NCBI GenBank assembly: GCA_018894105.1
Contig: CM032117.1
Location: 51,246,503-51,310,502, forward strand
Length of the DNA: 64,000 nt
Direction: 5' to 3'
From: Jacaranda mimosifolia
Taxonomy: Eukaryota > Streptophyta > Magnoliopsida > Lamiales > Bignoniaceae
Shown: piece by piece, positions 1 to 12,511 of the stretch
How positions within the stretch are numbered: position 1 is the first letter of the stretch
Layout: each line of letters begins with the position of its first letter
Made by a program: the position numbers and the translations under genes
The notes under the pieces: model-generated
What the model was told of the DNA's origin: nothing
Databases searched by the model: none
Seen by the model: the letters and a program-made list of their open reading frames with translations, nothing else

Positions 1-671
1 ACTTCTTCTCATCTAAAGCTAGAAAAAAATATGTACAACCATGACATAATAATAACACAAATCAACACCTTCACCCTCAATTGCAGCTTGGACACTTAAC
101 CTTCCAGTATTTTTAGCTTTTGACGAATCCCCGGTATCACCTCCATAGACCTTCTGCACATAAGTGGATCTACCAAAATAAAAAAATTGCACCTACCGGC
201 AACTGAACCCATGCACTTGTAGAATCTTCTTCCAGGATTCAATTGGTCCATGAGGTCCTCAAGTAAGCCTTCTTCCCACAATAACAAAAGATATCTTTAT
301 TCAGGTGGCTGGCTTGGCTTGTTTGTCTTGATGAAAATATTTTTTGCCTCTTACAAATCTGTTGCTAGATGCCCTCTATTTTCCCTTTGTTTTGTTTGGC
401 TTTATTCCCATTTTCCCTCTTATAGAGCTTAATTTTCCCTTCAAAATGTCTATATAAATAGTGCCTATCAATTTTCCCCCAAAATTTGACCCAGTAATGG
501 CCACGCGTAAGGCACGTACAATTCCTGTTAACAATTTGATGGAAGGTAGGGGGTTTGGGACCAAATGTGAGAAAATTTGTAAATTATGGGATGCAATGTG
601 ATAAATCCAAAATGAGTGGGACTCAATTGAAACCGACCTTAAGTTATGGGATCAAAAGTGAGATTTTCTCG
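1..671. other. Unassigned DNA ending in a probable DNA-transposon terminus
   Basis: I see no gene here. The right edge, about 540-671, carries phrases such as 'gggatcaaaagtgagatttt' directly before Tat-A coding sequence resumes at about 672. Read inward, this edge resembles the ends of the Mutator-like element at 15687-16962: an A/T-rich start followed by a 'TTTTGATCCCATAACTT'-like phrase. I infer that it is the right end of a DNA transposon inserted in Tat-A, with its left end in or before this stretch. No target duplication can be shown. Confidence 0.3.
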
Positions 672-2396
672 CCAGAGGGCTTTTGAGGAGCTAAAAAATA
701 TCTTGCAAAGATTCCTTTTCTTACCAAACCTCTTCTGCGGGAAAATTTTTTCATGTATGTGTTGATGGGTGAAGAAGCTATCAGCTCAATATTGCGTTAA
801 AAGGACAATAATGTGCAACAACCAATTTATTATATCAGTAAGGTGTTGCATGCAACGAAAGGACGATATACACCACTTAAAAAGCTAGTGTTCTGCATGG
901 TTTACATAGCTCAATGGCTAAGACCATATTTCCTAGCCCATACTATTATGGTATGGACAAATCATCCCCTAAAGCAGATACTGGGTCATGTGGAGATCTC
1001 AAGAAGAATGGTAAAGTGGGCCATTGAGCTTAGTGAGTTTGATATTAGATATGAACCCAATGCTGCCATTAGAGCTCTAGTTATCGTGAATTTCATGATA
1101 GAACCGACAAAAGATCTGGAATCAAAAGTGGAGGAATGGACCCTGTGTGTTGACGGCTCTCACACTAATATAAAGGCGGGAACAGGATTCATCTTAGCCA
1201 AGCAAGGCCAGGAAGACCTGGAATTTGCCGTATGCTTTAATTTTAAGGCATCCAATAATGAAGCGGAATATGAAGCCCTACTGATTGGTTTAGACATGGC
1301 TTTGCAAGTTGGAGCTGGGAAAGTAACTGTTCACACATATTCACAGTTAGTGTTTATGCAGGTTACAGGACAGTATGAAGTGAAAGACGAGCTAATGATG
1401 AGGTACGTGAGTAAAGCATACGAGTTAGAACTGCAATTTGCTAAATTTAACCTGCACCACAAACAGAGAATAATAAAGTAGACTATCTAGCTAAGCTGGC
1501 CAATGCTATGGAGGGATGTGGCACTAGACGAATTAGTATCCAAGAATGGAAGGAGTTACCTATAGCAGATCTACTGGCTAAAGAAGTAGGGATAGTGCAT
1601 AAATCTAATGATTGGAGAGACCAAACCATCCAATACTTTAAAGGCGAGGTCGCTAACCTAGCCTATGAAAAAGTGTAGATGGTATGGTATGTTTTGGTTG
1701 GTGGCTTGTTGTATAAAAGGTCTTTCATGCATCCCCTACTAAGGTGTTTGTCTGGCGAATAGGGGAAATATGCTCTTCGAAAGATACATAAAGGAATATA
1801 CGACAATCATTTTAGCGGCCTAAGTCTCACATCTAAAACTTTACGAGTTAGATACTTTTGGCCCACGATGAGGTCTAAAGCTAAAGAGCTGGTTAGGAAA
1901 TGCAAACCTTATCAAAAACATATTGGTGTGCTACATCAATTAGCTGAGCGTATGATCACCATGGATTCACCTATCCCTTTCGCCAATGGGGAAATTGATA
2001 TAGTGGGATCTCTCTCACTTGCTGTAGGACAACGGTAGTTTTTACTTATAGCTATCGACTATTTCATCAAATGGGTGGAGAAAAAGCCTTTAGCCAAGAT
2101 ATCTGAGCACAAAGTAATGAAGTTCATATGGAAAAATATTATTTGCAGGTTCGGTATACCTCGTGAATTGATATCAGGTAATGGACAACAGTTTCAAGAT
2201 AAAAAGCTCCAGAATTGGTGTCGTGAATTCAAGATAGAACAACATTTCAACTCAATTGCCATCCTCAGACCAATAGGTAGGTTGAAGTTATCAATAGGAT
2301 CATAATTTAAGGGATTAAGACAAAGATAGAGGAAGCTGGAGGAAAGTGGGTGGATGAGTTGCTTGGGGTTCTGTGGTTATATTGCACTACACCAAG
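672..2396 (+). pseudogene. Tat-A: Ty3/gypsy (Tat-type) pol remnant, RNase H - extra RNase H - integrase, first part
   Basis: This is decayed pol of a Ty3/gypsy element. From about 672 it reads through the RT-linked RNase H ('QQPIYYISKVLHA' near 813, 'TNHPLKQILGHVE' near 957). A second RNase H-like domain follows ('WTLCVDGSHTN' near 1138, 'NNEAEYEALLIGLDMA' near 1255). Two RNase H domains in tandem are a hallmark of the Tat lineage. Integrase follows: 'RYFWPTMRSKAKELV' near 1850, 'GEIDIVGS' near 1990, 'KFIWKNIICRFGIPREL' near 2120. The second integrase Asp is lost ('ISGNGQQF' where ISDNG is usual), and stops and frameshifts interrupt the frame. The reading frame breaks at 2396 inside '...LYCTTP' and resumes at 12517 beyond copia-1. 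The 5' half of the element lies outside the window. Confidence 0.85.
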
Positions 2397-4627
2397 TGAA
2401 GAAGAGTGTAGCACAAAGATCCATGTAATAAAGCAAAAATAGCTAAATCAAACTTGGCTACACTCAACCCAAGAATCAAATCATGTTTCTAATTTAGATT
2501 TGGTTGCAGAAAATTACCTTGATGACTTAAAATACAAGGTAGGAAGGAAGACAAAATTGAACTCTTCAAAGCTATCCTCTCCTGCCACAACGATAGTTCG
2601 ATAATATTTGCCCTATCAAAACACCTCTGAATTTTCCAAATTTTGGACAAAACCTCTCTAACACCTTGAGGCATATCCAGTAAAAAATTCAACAAAAAAA
2701 AGATCGGCAAGAGCTTGAAAAATGCCTCCAAAAGTTTTGCCCCTACAGTGGATCTCCAAGAGCAAAGTTATCCAAACGTCTAGCCTCTAATGAAATGATC
2801 CACTCACCCAAGACAAGCTCCAATCAACCTTCGGTGAGTTGGAACACCAAGGGATGAAGAGATGATAAAGCCTGAAAAGTGGAGGAAAGGTGAAGAAAAG
2901 TGTGTGAAACTTTAACACATTAGTGGATCACACTTTTAGAGGGAAAAAGAGAATCTAGCATGAATGCAAGCAATGTGGCCAGCCACCTCTATTAATAGAT
3001 GAGGGAGGGTGTGATGCAAGTTGGCATCACATTTCCCATGAGGTGAGGCACCACCTAAGCAAGCAAGTTGAGTGTGACATGTGAATTTCACTTACATTTG
3101 AATTTCATTCGGAGTCTTCATGTTATCTCATGAAATGCAATCCAAATAAATTCTAAATGCACCTCAAATGAAACCCTTCATTTGAATTTTCTTCAAATTA
3201 ATTCTTCACATTAATTAAATTAACTCCTTAATTTAATTAATTGATATTGACTTAACTCCTTAAGTCAAGTAACTTAACTCCTTAAGCTAGAATGTGTTAA
3301 CTTAACCCCTTAAGTTATCTTGACTAATTAATTATCACATAGCACCAATTAAATTAACTCATTAATTTAATTGGTCTAATTTAACTCCTTAATACTTTTG
3401 ATTAATTTAACAATTAAATTAATCAAGCCAAGATTGACCAAAACAAATTAGTCAACTGTTTTCTCCACAAAATCGGTCACTAGGAATTATTCTAGCCCTT
3501 TGAAAATTCCCTTCATCAAATAAAATTTCCTTTAGACTTTTGTGTGTGGCCCATTATGTTTTTCCATTCATTAGGCATAGACTCACAACTCTTGTGATAT
3601 TTTGAATATCAAAATATTCACAATAGTTTAAATTCCTTTAAACTAACAACTCAATTTAATTAATCTCTATTAATTAAAGACTACCCAATCTCCATTGTCG
3701 ATGTCCAACCTTAAACACATGGAGCTCAACTAATGGGTCTAAATGAATATGCTCTTAGTGAACCATTCTAGCTCTATGCTTGCCGTGCAAATACAGTCCT
3801 TCCGTCTCCTATCTCTCGAAAGAGGCCTAGGGCAAGATATTTGTTGGCTCCCTAATGGCCTCGATAACTATGTTTATATTTTCAATGTTCGATTCCCCTT
3901 TATGATCTCATCTTTGGAAAACTCATTTTCCAAATTATCATACTACCTTGCGTAAGGATTTCGTGGAATCGATCATTATAGAATACATAGGAGATGCACT
4001 CACCCTTCACAACAACGAGGAGATGGATCCCATCTTAGATCTCACAAACCTCTATGCTTAAGTAGCTCATACCCAAGCTCAACCCAAATGACCCGCATGG
4101 TGGCCAAGGAAAAATCAAAGCATGAGACCTAAATACAAGGTTACCATGATCCTTAGGTCTGAGGACTAATTATTTGCAATAGCGTAAGCTGGAGAACTTG
4201 CCACTATGGCTATCTGGTGGATTCTCTATGCAGGCCTTTAGTGAACTTGTTTTCTAACAAGCACCCACTAACATGTACCCATGTCTAGCGTGGATTGCTC
4301 ATGAGATAGAGCAATATCCAATCCCTTAGATTTATGCATCATTAGTGCAAGTCTATTTGAATCTTAAATGCCTTATCTCATAAGATTCTATGACTTGGAA
4401 TATTTTAAGATGATGACCATGTAAGACTTGTTTCATGATCACCACCTAGTGCGTGACCAAGTCCCGTAGTCTTGTGTGATCTAAGAGCTTCAACCAAATG
4501 CTGGTGAAGTAAATTAAGCATAAGATGAAGATGACCATTGAAATATGAATATCACTCAATGAAGATTTTATCACAAGTGAAATAGTTTACATGTTAATCT
4601 AATTGGCTATGGAGTACTATTCCAATA
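2397..4627 (-). repeat. 3' LTR of copia-1
   Basis: This is the partner of the LTR at 10390-12511, alignable from about 2486 ('tctaatttagatttggttgc') to 4627 ('ggctatggagtactattcca'). At 2231 bp it is about 109 bp longer than its partner. Its outer 90 bp (2397-2485) have no counterpart in the other LTR, yet lie directly beside the CCAAG target duplication. An extra segment of roughly 60 bp also sits near 2660-2720. An open frame at 3743-3955 is matched in the other LTR only through DNA similarity and runs against the element's coding strand, so it is not called. Confidence 0.8.
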
Positions 4628-6200
4628 ATCTCTCACTTAGCCTAAAATCAATTTCTCATAGTCTTAAGACCCATCTTCTCAAGATGTCCTTCAAAGACTT
4701 TTTACGTTAGGGGTTTTTGTCAGTTGATGTGCTATATTCTCTTCTAATGCTACCCTCTCCATTCGGATGTCGCCTCTATAAATGATCTCATAGATCAAAT
4801 AATATCACCTCAAAATGTGCTTAGATCGCTGATGAGATATTGGCTCTTTAGCTTGCCCAACCGCTCTATTTTTGTCATAGAAAACAACTACAGGCTCACA
4901 ATGCTAGTCACTACGTCCAAATCTTGGATTAAGTTTTTCATCCAAACTCCTTTCTTTGCAGCTTCTGAAGCCGCAATATATTCCACCTCCGTGGTTGAAT
5001 TAGCAGTGGTATCTTGTTTGGAACTCTTCCAACTCACCGCGCCACCGTTGAGGCAAAATATAAATCCAGAAGTGAATTTTAGGTCATCTACATCGGATTG
5101 AAAAATTGAATCCGAAAACCCCTCAATTTTAATTCTCCATTGTTGTATACCAAAAATAAATCCTTAGTCCTTCTCAAGTACTTAAGGATTGCTTTAATGG
5201 CTTTCCAGTGACATTCACTGGGTTCAGATTGAAAGCAGCTTGTAACACTTAGAGCGTGTGTTATATCTGGGCTTGTACATTGAATAGCATACATTATGGT
5301 CCGTATGGCGGACACATAATGTATGTGGGATATTTTACGTTTCTCGTCGTCAGTCTTAAGGGTCATAGACTTGGAGAGACAAAAACCATGTCCTATAGGG
5401 ATGAATCCCTTCTTGGACTCTTCCATACTAAACCTATTTAGTATGTTGTCAATGTACAGTGTTTGGGAAAGCCCTAGCATTCTCCTCGATCTATCTCTAT
5501 GGATACATCTTCATAATACATAGAATGCTTCTCCCAAATCCTTCATAGGGAATTGTGTAGATAACCATACTTTTATACACTCTAATATTTCTCTCTCATT
5601 TCCAATAATAAGAATGTCATCTACATAAAATATAATAAACTGTACACTACCACTAGCTTTCTTGTACACACAAGGTTCATACATATTTTTGACAAATCCA
5701 AACGATTGGACTATCTCATCAAAATGTATGTTCCAACTTCGAGATGCCTATTTGAGTCCATAAATAGATCTCTCAAATTTGCAAACCTTTTGCTCACTTC
5801 CTTTAGATGTAGAACCTTGTGGTTGCTCCATATAGATTTCTTCTTTAATGTTTCCATCGAGGAAAATGATTTTCACATCCATTTGCCGTATCTCATAGTC
5901 ATAATATGGGGCTATAGCAAGTAAAATCCTAATGGACTTAGCCATTGCGATTGGTGAAAAGATTTCCTCAAAATCAATACCGGGTCTTTGAGTGTAACCC
6001 TTTGCCACTAGTTGCTCCTTACAAGTCATAACCTCTCCATCGACTCCTAGCTTTTGCTTATAGATCCACACTTGCAACCAATGGGTACTATACCCTTCAG
6101 TGGATCTACCAAAGTCCATACTTTGTTGGAGTACATCAAGTTCATTTCGGATTTCATGGCGTCTAACCAATGTCCTGAATCTGTTTCCAACATAACTTCC
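4628..6200 (-). pseudogene. Copia-1 reverse transcriptase and RNase H (broken)
   Basis: On the minus strand the copia reverse transcriptase is clear: 'VAKGYTQRPGIDFEEIFSPI' (in the frame 6170-5748), then 'QMDVKIIFLDGNIKEEIYME' and 'KFERSIYGLK'. The YVDD catalytic motif is encoded near 5645-5610 ('FYVDDILIIGN'). The frame 5480-5088 gives 'SPDITHALSVTSC' and 'ECHWKAIKAILKYL', the region joining RT to RNase H. RNase H follows to about 4817 ('TSGFIFCLNGGAVSWKSSKQ', 'EVEYIAASEAAKK'). Stops and shifts separate these blocks. The usual 'DVKTAFLNG' motif is changed to 'DVKIIFLDG'. Confidence 0.85.
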
Positions 6201-7600
6201 TCAAGGTCTTCGAATCACTATCCAAATGGCCCATGTCATAAAGGAATTCGAACCTTTCGTGTTGCTTCTTGATTCATTCTGACCTTTGCAAAGGTTTTCT
6301 GCAAGGCTCTTGATGTTCACTTGTTTCTATCGCTTGTGGGGTTTGTTGATCATTTTGAACTTCATTAAATTCAATAACAACGCCATTTCTATAAAATAGA
6401 AATTACTTTTCCAAAAAATAGGTGTTCCTTGAAACAAACACCTTTTACTTCGAGGGATCATAGAAATAACAACCCAAAGACTCTCTTAGGTATCCCACAA
6501 ACTTGCACAAGGTGGATTTCGTATCCAACTTATTTCCCACTAGTCATTTGACATAAGCAAAAGACCCCCAAACTCTTAGAAAAGAGTAAGAAGGTGCTTT
6601 GCCAAACTACATCTCATACAGTATCTTTGGCGCTGACTTTGAGGATACCATATTAACTAGCCTCAAAGCCGATTCTAGGGCTTATCCCCAAAAGGATATA
6701 GGTATGTCAAAAAAGCTCATCATAGAACGTACCATATCCAATAAGGTATGATTTCTCCTCTCGACTACTCTATTGTATTGGGGTGTGCCGGGTGGAGTCC
6801 ATTGAGAGAGAATCTCATTCTCCTTTAGATAATCTAAGAATTCGGTACTTAAGTATTCCCTCCCTCAATCTGATCAAAGAGCTTTAATACTTAGTCCTTT
6901 TTGCGTTTTTACCTCATTCCTATACTCTTTGAACTTTTCAAAGACTTTAGACTTGTACTTCATAAAATACACATCCGAGCCGAGTACGATCATTGGTGAA
7001 AATGATGAAGTATGAATAGCCTCTTCTCGCACTAACTCTTAGTCCACAAACATCCATATGGATCAAATCTAAAGGACTTGTGGTTCGTTCCATTTGTCCT
7101 ACAAAAAGAGCTTCGATCATTTTTCCCTTTAAACAACACTCACAAGTAGGAAGATCTTAATGCCACTAATATTTAGTACTTTGAGGGCTTCTAACTTGTT
7201 TATCCTATGTTTGGAAATATGTCCAAGTCTTGCATGCCACAAGATGACATTTTCTTGGTTATCTAATTTTCTTTTTTACTTTGTTGAATGTGCATTTATG
7301 GTTGAGAATTCAAAAATGTATAATCATTTGTTAAGTGTACCATAAGCAACTAAAGAACCAATTCTTTAATGCCTTCAATCTCCCATTTGATATAGAAGGA
7401 TCAAATCCTTCGGTATCCAAAACAGGAGTGGAAATAATGTTCTCAACAAGATATAATACATAATAACAAAGGTCCAATACAAGTATGGAGTTCCCTAAGT
7501 CTAACTTATTTCATACCTTTAGCTTTGGCCGCAACCCTTGCTCCTTACCAAGGCGGTGGATCATATCCCCTTCACTTAGTTTTATTCTTATTTCTATTCT
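6201..7600 (-). pseudogene. Copia-1 integrase region (broken)
   Basis: Minus-strand translation in shifting frames gives the integrase of a copia element. A Cys-rich zinc-binding segment lies near 7140 ('CECCLKGKMIEALFVG'), a catalytic-domain start near 7070 ('DLIHMDVCG'), and the third acidic residue near 6765 ('VVERRNHTL'). The catalytic Glu codon is still present, but many stops and at least three frame changes make the gene dead. 7350-7600 probably held the protease and gag-pre-integrase segment, though I cannot read a clean motif there. Confidence 0.7.
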
Positions 7601-7843
7601 TTGTAACAAATTAGAAAGATAAAAACCACATGCGATACTTCATATCCATGAGGAAGAATTTATCCTTAAATGCACTTCAATAAAGTAAATACTTCTCAAG
7701 TGTTGCAAGGTATTGCAATACCGCTTCCAATGGTCTCTCTTGCCAAAGTAAAAACAAGTAATATCAATTGTATCCTCTATAATCTTCTTGACTGCTTTGG
7801 ATGCCTTTAATGGTTGCTTTCCCTTAGAGGAAGAACTTTTCTT

Positions 7844-8530
7844 CTATTTACCTCTCTTTCTAGCACCCCCAGGGCACTTAGACTTAGAGGAGGAAGCAAG
7901 CACCACATGTTTGTCCTTGTTATGGTAGTCTCCATCTAAACTAACACTTTGATCAATAAAACTCGAGAAGGATGTGAGGATCAAATCCTCATGGAGATCA
8001 TTGTTCATCACTACATCCAAGTTGAAGAGCTTTTCGATGAGATCAGTCATCTTAAGGTCATGGTCATGGATACTTGAGCCCTCATTCATTCTAGTCTGAA
8101 AGATTTCTTTAGACATTGAGAACCTTTCATGTCTAATATGCCTACCATACAACTCTTGTAGGTGCAAATATATCTCATCAGCCGTTTTCATGTACTCATG
8201 AGACTTTTGGTGTTCATGAGACATAGAAGCCATCATGAGACATCTTGTTTGTAGATCATCATCCTCAAACTTCATGAATGCTTCACGTACCTCATCAGTG
8301 GCATTATCACTAATAGTGTCCGGCGAACTTTAAGTAAGCACATAAGTCCTTTTTTGGGAATCAAATATAATCTTGAGATTTCTAAGCCAGTCTAAGAAGC
8401 TAGGCCCGGTGAGTTTATTAGTTTCCAAAATAGCGCTTAGTGGATATTTAGCCATATTTGAGATTTCACAAATCATCAAAGGTGAGAAAGAGAATATAAG
8501 CATGTGATTGAATATAGATATTGAAAACAT
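7844..8530 (-). pseudogene. Copia-1 gag (broken)
   Basis: Two minus-strand frames carry copia-type Gag. 8530-8330 includes 'SAILETNKLTGPSFLDWLRN', the typical N-terminal Gag phrase. 8275-7844 continues with 'MKFEDDDLQTRCLMMASMS', 'ADEIYLHLQELYGRH' and 'SIHDHDLKMTDLIEKL'. A stop or shift near 8330-8275 separates them. The basic end ('KSKCPGGARKRGK') precedes where a nucleocapsid zinc knuckle would be expected; I do not see an intact one. Confidence 0.75.
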
Positions 8531-10374
8531 GTTTAAGGACTTTCAAACATGTTTTTCTCCCACTATTTTATCAAATTTCTCACCCTCTTGAAGAATTCAA
8601 GAAATATCATTTCCTAATGAGAATCAAGGTCCTAAGGACTTGTTAGTGGACCTACGACTCATGTGCCATCCACAAACAATTGAAAGATAAGCAACTTTTG
8701 CTAATTGCATCTCTATGCAACCTTTGATATATTTTCCCTCAATATTCATGTAGACCCACGACTCGTGTGCCAATGCATACGAAGCGTCAAATCAAAGGTG
8801 CATCAAATGCTAAGTATATGTGATTACAACTTTCTATCTTAAGTGTGACCCACAACTTATGTGTCATCACACAAAAGATAGTAGTATCATCATGTCACAT
8901 ACTATTGGTAAAAGGCATGGATTAATTAAAACTCCTTTTAATTTGTATCCATTTTGACTTAATATTTGAAATCACTTAGACTCCTCTAAGTGGAGGGATT
9001 TTCTTGCTTGTAAAGATCTCATCAATTTTATCTTCTTATTTAGGTTTTCTATATCCTAACCATGCATCTCATACATCAATAGGATATGGAAAACATAAAT
9101 AAGTAAATGCATCTAGTATGCTCCTAGGTGGGATGATCATGACTCAATGAGCCGTAACCAAGTAGTGCACTTAGACCATAGGTGCACTACTTAGTTGATT
9201 TTAAATGGGTTGATTAAATCTAGCTATTACATAAATGTATCCCCATACATTCATAGTTCTTCATGACTCCGATGGTCTTCTTGTCTCCTTGCAACAATTG
9301 CATGAGAAAAGAAATCCTCACTCCTAGTGATTATACTCTCATAACATTTACAAGCTAGAAATTAAGAGGCATGCAAGCCCCAATTTAATACAACCTTTTT
9401 CAACAACTTGAAACAAATAAAATCAATATTAAAGGCTCATTATCATCCCCATTCATTCATCATTCATTCAACAATTAAATGAACAATAAATCAAGAATTG
9501 ACATTCAATTCCACAATTAAATGCTTATGTCATAAACAATTAATTAGCTAGCAAAAATAAGTATAACAATTATGCATCTCATTTTTGCACCAAATTGAAG
9601 ATTAACTTGAACAGGATTTAAAAGCATTCAAAAATGTCCAACATTGCTTTGAACACTTACACAACATTTGTGCATCAAAATAAGTATGAAATAATCAAGT
9701 TTGATAGGCCAAAAATTCCAAAATAGCACAAAACCGTGTTATAGAGTGACCTTGGGCGAGCGGCTACCCAACCGGCTGGGCACGCAACAGGCATGATCAA
9801 GGCACGCCTATGGTCGTGCCTAGCTGCTGCTAGGCAGGGTGCCAGCCTTGCCACAACTCACATCGATCGACCGTTTAAGCACCATTTTGTGTTTTTGCCA
9901 CTCCAAACCATAAGGACACCCCCATAACATCATTTCGTACAAATTTTGATAAATTTCTAGATTATAAACACATTTAAAAATTGGAAATTAAAGTGCTTAA
10001 AATAGTTCAAAAATCAAGTTTAAATGAGAATCAACATTCTCCAAAAAATCTCTAGTTAACTCGAATTAACTCCAATCTAATTGGATCCAAAAATGACCAA
10101 AATACCTTAAGGCCAAATTTAACATGTTATATCAACATATAACATCGTCCAATGCTAAATCAAAATTTAACATAATCGTCCATGAATAAAAAAAATACTA
10201 ACATATAAATTAACTCTTAAAACACATATTAGCATAATTTGATTCATCATCAAAGGAGCCACAAGCAATATCTTCCAAACACTCAAATCCATGATTTGGA
10301 TCAAGTATTTGGAGATCTAGATCAATCCATCACATGAATCAATCAAACAGAAATCCAATTTAAAGCATGAAATA
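8531..10374 (-). other. Copia-1 long untranslated leader with a spaced repeat
   Basis: About 1.8 kb between the primer site and gag has no coding frame. A motif like 'gacccacgactcgtgtgcc' occurs three times about 100 bp apart (near 8650, 8753 and 8848). Each time it is followed by a 'caaa'-type tail and degenerate surroundings, so it looks like an old local amplification. A GC-rich island lies near 9745-9890. Long leaders are common in large plant copia elements. Confidence 0.45.
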
Positions 10375-10410
10375 GGCTCCGATACCACTTGATATCCTTC
10401 AAGTGGTATC
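10375..10410 (-). promoter_or_regulatory. Primer-binding site inside a U5 hairpin, copia-1
   Basis: Read on the minus strand, 10387-10375 is TGGTATCGGAGCC, one base away from the usual complement of initiator tRNA-Met (TGGTATCAGAGCC). It starts two bases after the LTR end. 10381-10410 is a perfect inverted repeat: 12-bp arms (GATACCACTTGA / TCAAGTGGTATC) around a 6-nt loop. One arm is the last part of the LTR (U5) and the other covers the LTR end plus the first seven bases of the primer site. In RNA the primer site would be partly closed by this stem. Confidence 0.75.
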
Positions 10411-12511
10411 GAAGCTTCTAATTTAGATTTGGTTGCAGAAAAGTACCTTGATTGCTTAAAATCTAAGGTATTAAGGAAGACAAAGTTGAACTCTTCAAAG
10501 CTCTCTTCCTAGCACAACAGCAATTTGGCAAAATTTTCCCAATCCAAACATCTCCGAATTTGCTCAAATTTGAACACCACCTCTCCAACACCTTGAAAAA
10601 TGCCTCCAAAATTTCTGCCCCTGCAGCAAATCTCCAAGAGCAAAGCATCCAAATGTCTAACCTTTAATGAAATGATCCACACACCTAAGGAAAGTTTCAA
10701 TCAACCTTTAGTGAGCTGGAACACCAAGGATGAAGAGATGATGAAGGCCAAAAAGTGGAGGGAAGGTGAAGAAAAGTATGTGAAACTTCAACACATTTGC
10801 GGATCACACTTTTAGAGGGAAAGAGAGAATCTAGCATAAATGCAAGTAATGTGGCCGACCACCTCTATTTATAGAGGATAGAGGGTGTGATGCAATGCAA
10901 GTTGGTATCACACCTCCCATGAGGTGAGGCGTCACCTAAGCAAGCAAGTTGCATGTGAAATGTGAATTTCACTTACATTTAAATTTCATTTGGAGTCTTC
11001 ATTTCATCTCATAAAATATCATCCAAATAAATTCTAAATGCACCTCAAATGAATTCCTTCATTTAAATTTTTCTCCAAAATTAATTCTTCAAATTATTTA
11101 AATTAACTCTTTAATTTAATTAATTGATCTTGATTTAACTCCTTAAGTCAACTAGCTTAATTCCTTAAGCTAGAATGAGTTAACTTAACCCCTTAAGTTA
11201 ACTTAACTAATTAATTGTCACATGGCACCAATTAAATTAACTTTTTAATTTAATTGGTCTAGTTTAACTTCTTAAATTCTTTTGATCAATTTAATAATTA
11301 AATTAATCAAGCCAAGATGACAAAAAGAATTTCTCCACAAAATGGGTCACTAGGAATTATTCTCACTCTTAGAAAATTTCCTTCATCAAATAGAACTTCC
11401 TTTAGACTTTTGTGTGTGGCCCATTATGTTCTTCATTCATTGGACATAAGCTTACAACTCTTGTGATATTTTGAATATCGAAATATTCACATCGGTTTAA
11501 ACTCCTTTAAACTAACAACTCAATTTAATTAATCTCTATTAATTGAAGAGTACCCAATCTCTATGGTCGATGTCCAACCTCAAGCACATGGAGCGCAACT
11601 ATTGGTTAAAATGAATATACTCTTAGTGAACTATTCTAGCTCTACGCTTGCCATGCAAATACAGTCATTCCGTATCCTATCTCCCAAAAGAGGCCTAAGG
11701 CAATATATTTGTTGGCTCCATAATAGCCTCGATAACTATATTTCTATTCCCAATGTTCGATTTTCCTTTATGACCTCATCTTTGGAAAACTCGTCTTCCA
11801 AATTTTCATACTACCTTACACAAGGATTTCGTGGAATCGATCCTTATAAAATATATAGGAGATGCACTCGCCCTTCACAACAACAAGGAGATGGATCCTA
11901 TCTTGGATCTCACAAACCTCCATACCTAAGTAGCTCATACACAAGTTCAACCCGGATGAGCCGCATGGTGGTCAAGGAAGAGTCAAAGCATGATGACCTA
12001 AACTCAAGGTTACCATGGATCCTCAGGTTTAAGACTAATTATTTGCACTAGCGTAAGCTAGAAAATTTGTCACTACCGACTTGTCACCACGGATATCTAG
12101 TGGATTCTCCGGACGGGCCTTCAATGAACTTGTTCTCTAACAAGCACCTACTAACATGCACCTATGTCTAACATAAATTGCTCATGAAATGGAGTAATAT
12201 CCAACCACCCTTGGATTTATGCATCATTAGTTCAAGTCTATCCGAATCTTTGATGCACTGTCTCATAAGATTCTATGACTTGGAATATTTTAAGATCACG
12301 ACCATGTAAGACTTGTCTCATGATTACCACCCAGTTGTGGCCAAGTCCTGTAGACTTGTGTGATCCAAGGGCTTCAATCAAATGCTAGTGAAGTAAATTA
12401 AGCATAAGATAAAGATGGCCATTGAAATATGAATATCATTCAATCAAGATTGTATCACAAGTGAAATAGTTTACATGCCAATCTAATTGGCTGCAAGGCA
12501 CTATTTCAACA
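10390..12511 (-). repeat. 5' LTR of copia-1
   Basis: The LTR is 2122 bp long. On the plus strand it starts TGATATCC (next to the primer site) and ends ...TTCAACA before the CCAAG target duplication, so on the coding strand it reads TGTTG...ATATCA. It matches 2486-4627 along most of its length with many substitutions. Open frames inside it are not conserved beyond DNA similarity. Confidence 0.85.

Larger units (their letters stand above)
2397..12511 (-). mobile_element. Copia-1: Ty1/copia LTR retrotransposon nested in Tat-A
   Basis: The element is 10.1 kb long and reads on the minus strand. Its 5-bp target duplication CCAAG lies at 2392-2396 and 12512-12516, and the Tat-A integrase frame continues exactly across the empty site. 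Order on the minus strand: 5' LTR (12511-10390), primer site (10387-10375), long leader, gag (about 8530-7844), integrase, reverse transcriptase, RNase H (to about 4817), 3' LTR (4627-2397). The sequence just inside the 3' LTR, read on the minus strand, is 'AAGTGAGAGAT' followed by 'TATTGGAATAG'. That is one or two changes from the usual copia polypurine tract plus a TGTTGG LTR start. All coding parts are broken and the LTRs differ by many substitutions and indels, so the insertion is old. LTRs over 2 kb recall Angela/Tork-type elements, but I cannot prove the lineage. Confidence 0.9.

Noticed and set aside
3743..3955. Similar small ORFs in both copia-1 LTRs (also 11563-12051)
   Set aside because: They run opposite to the element's coding strand. 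Their similarity is what LTR homology alone predicts, and one copy has no matching start and end.
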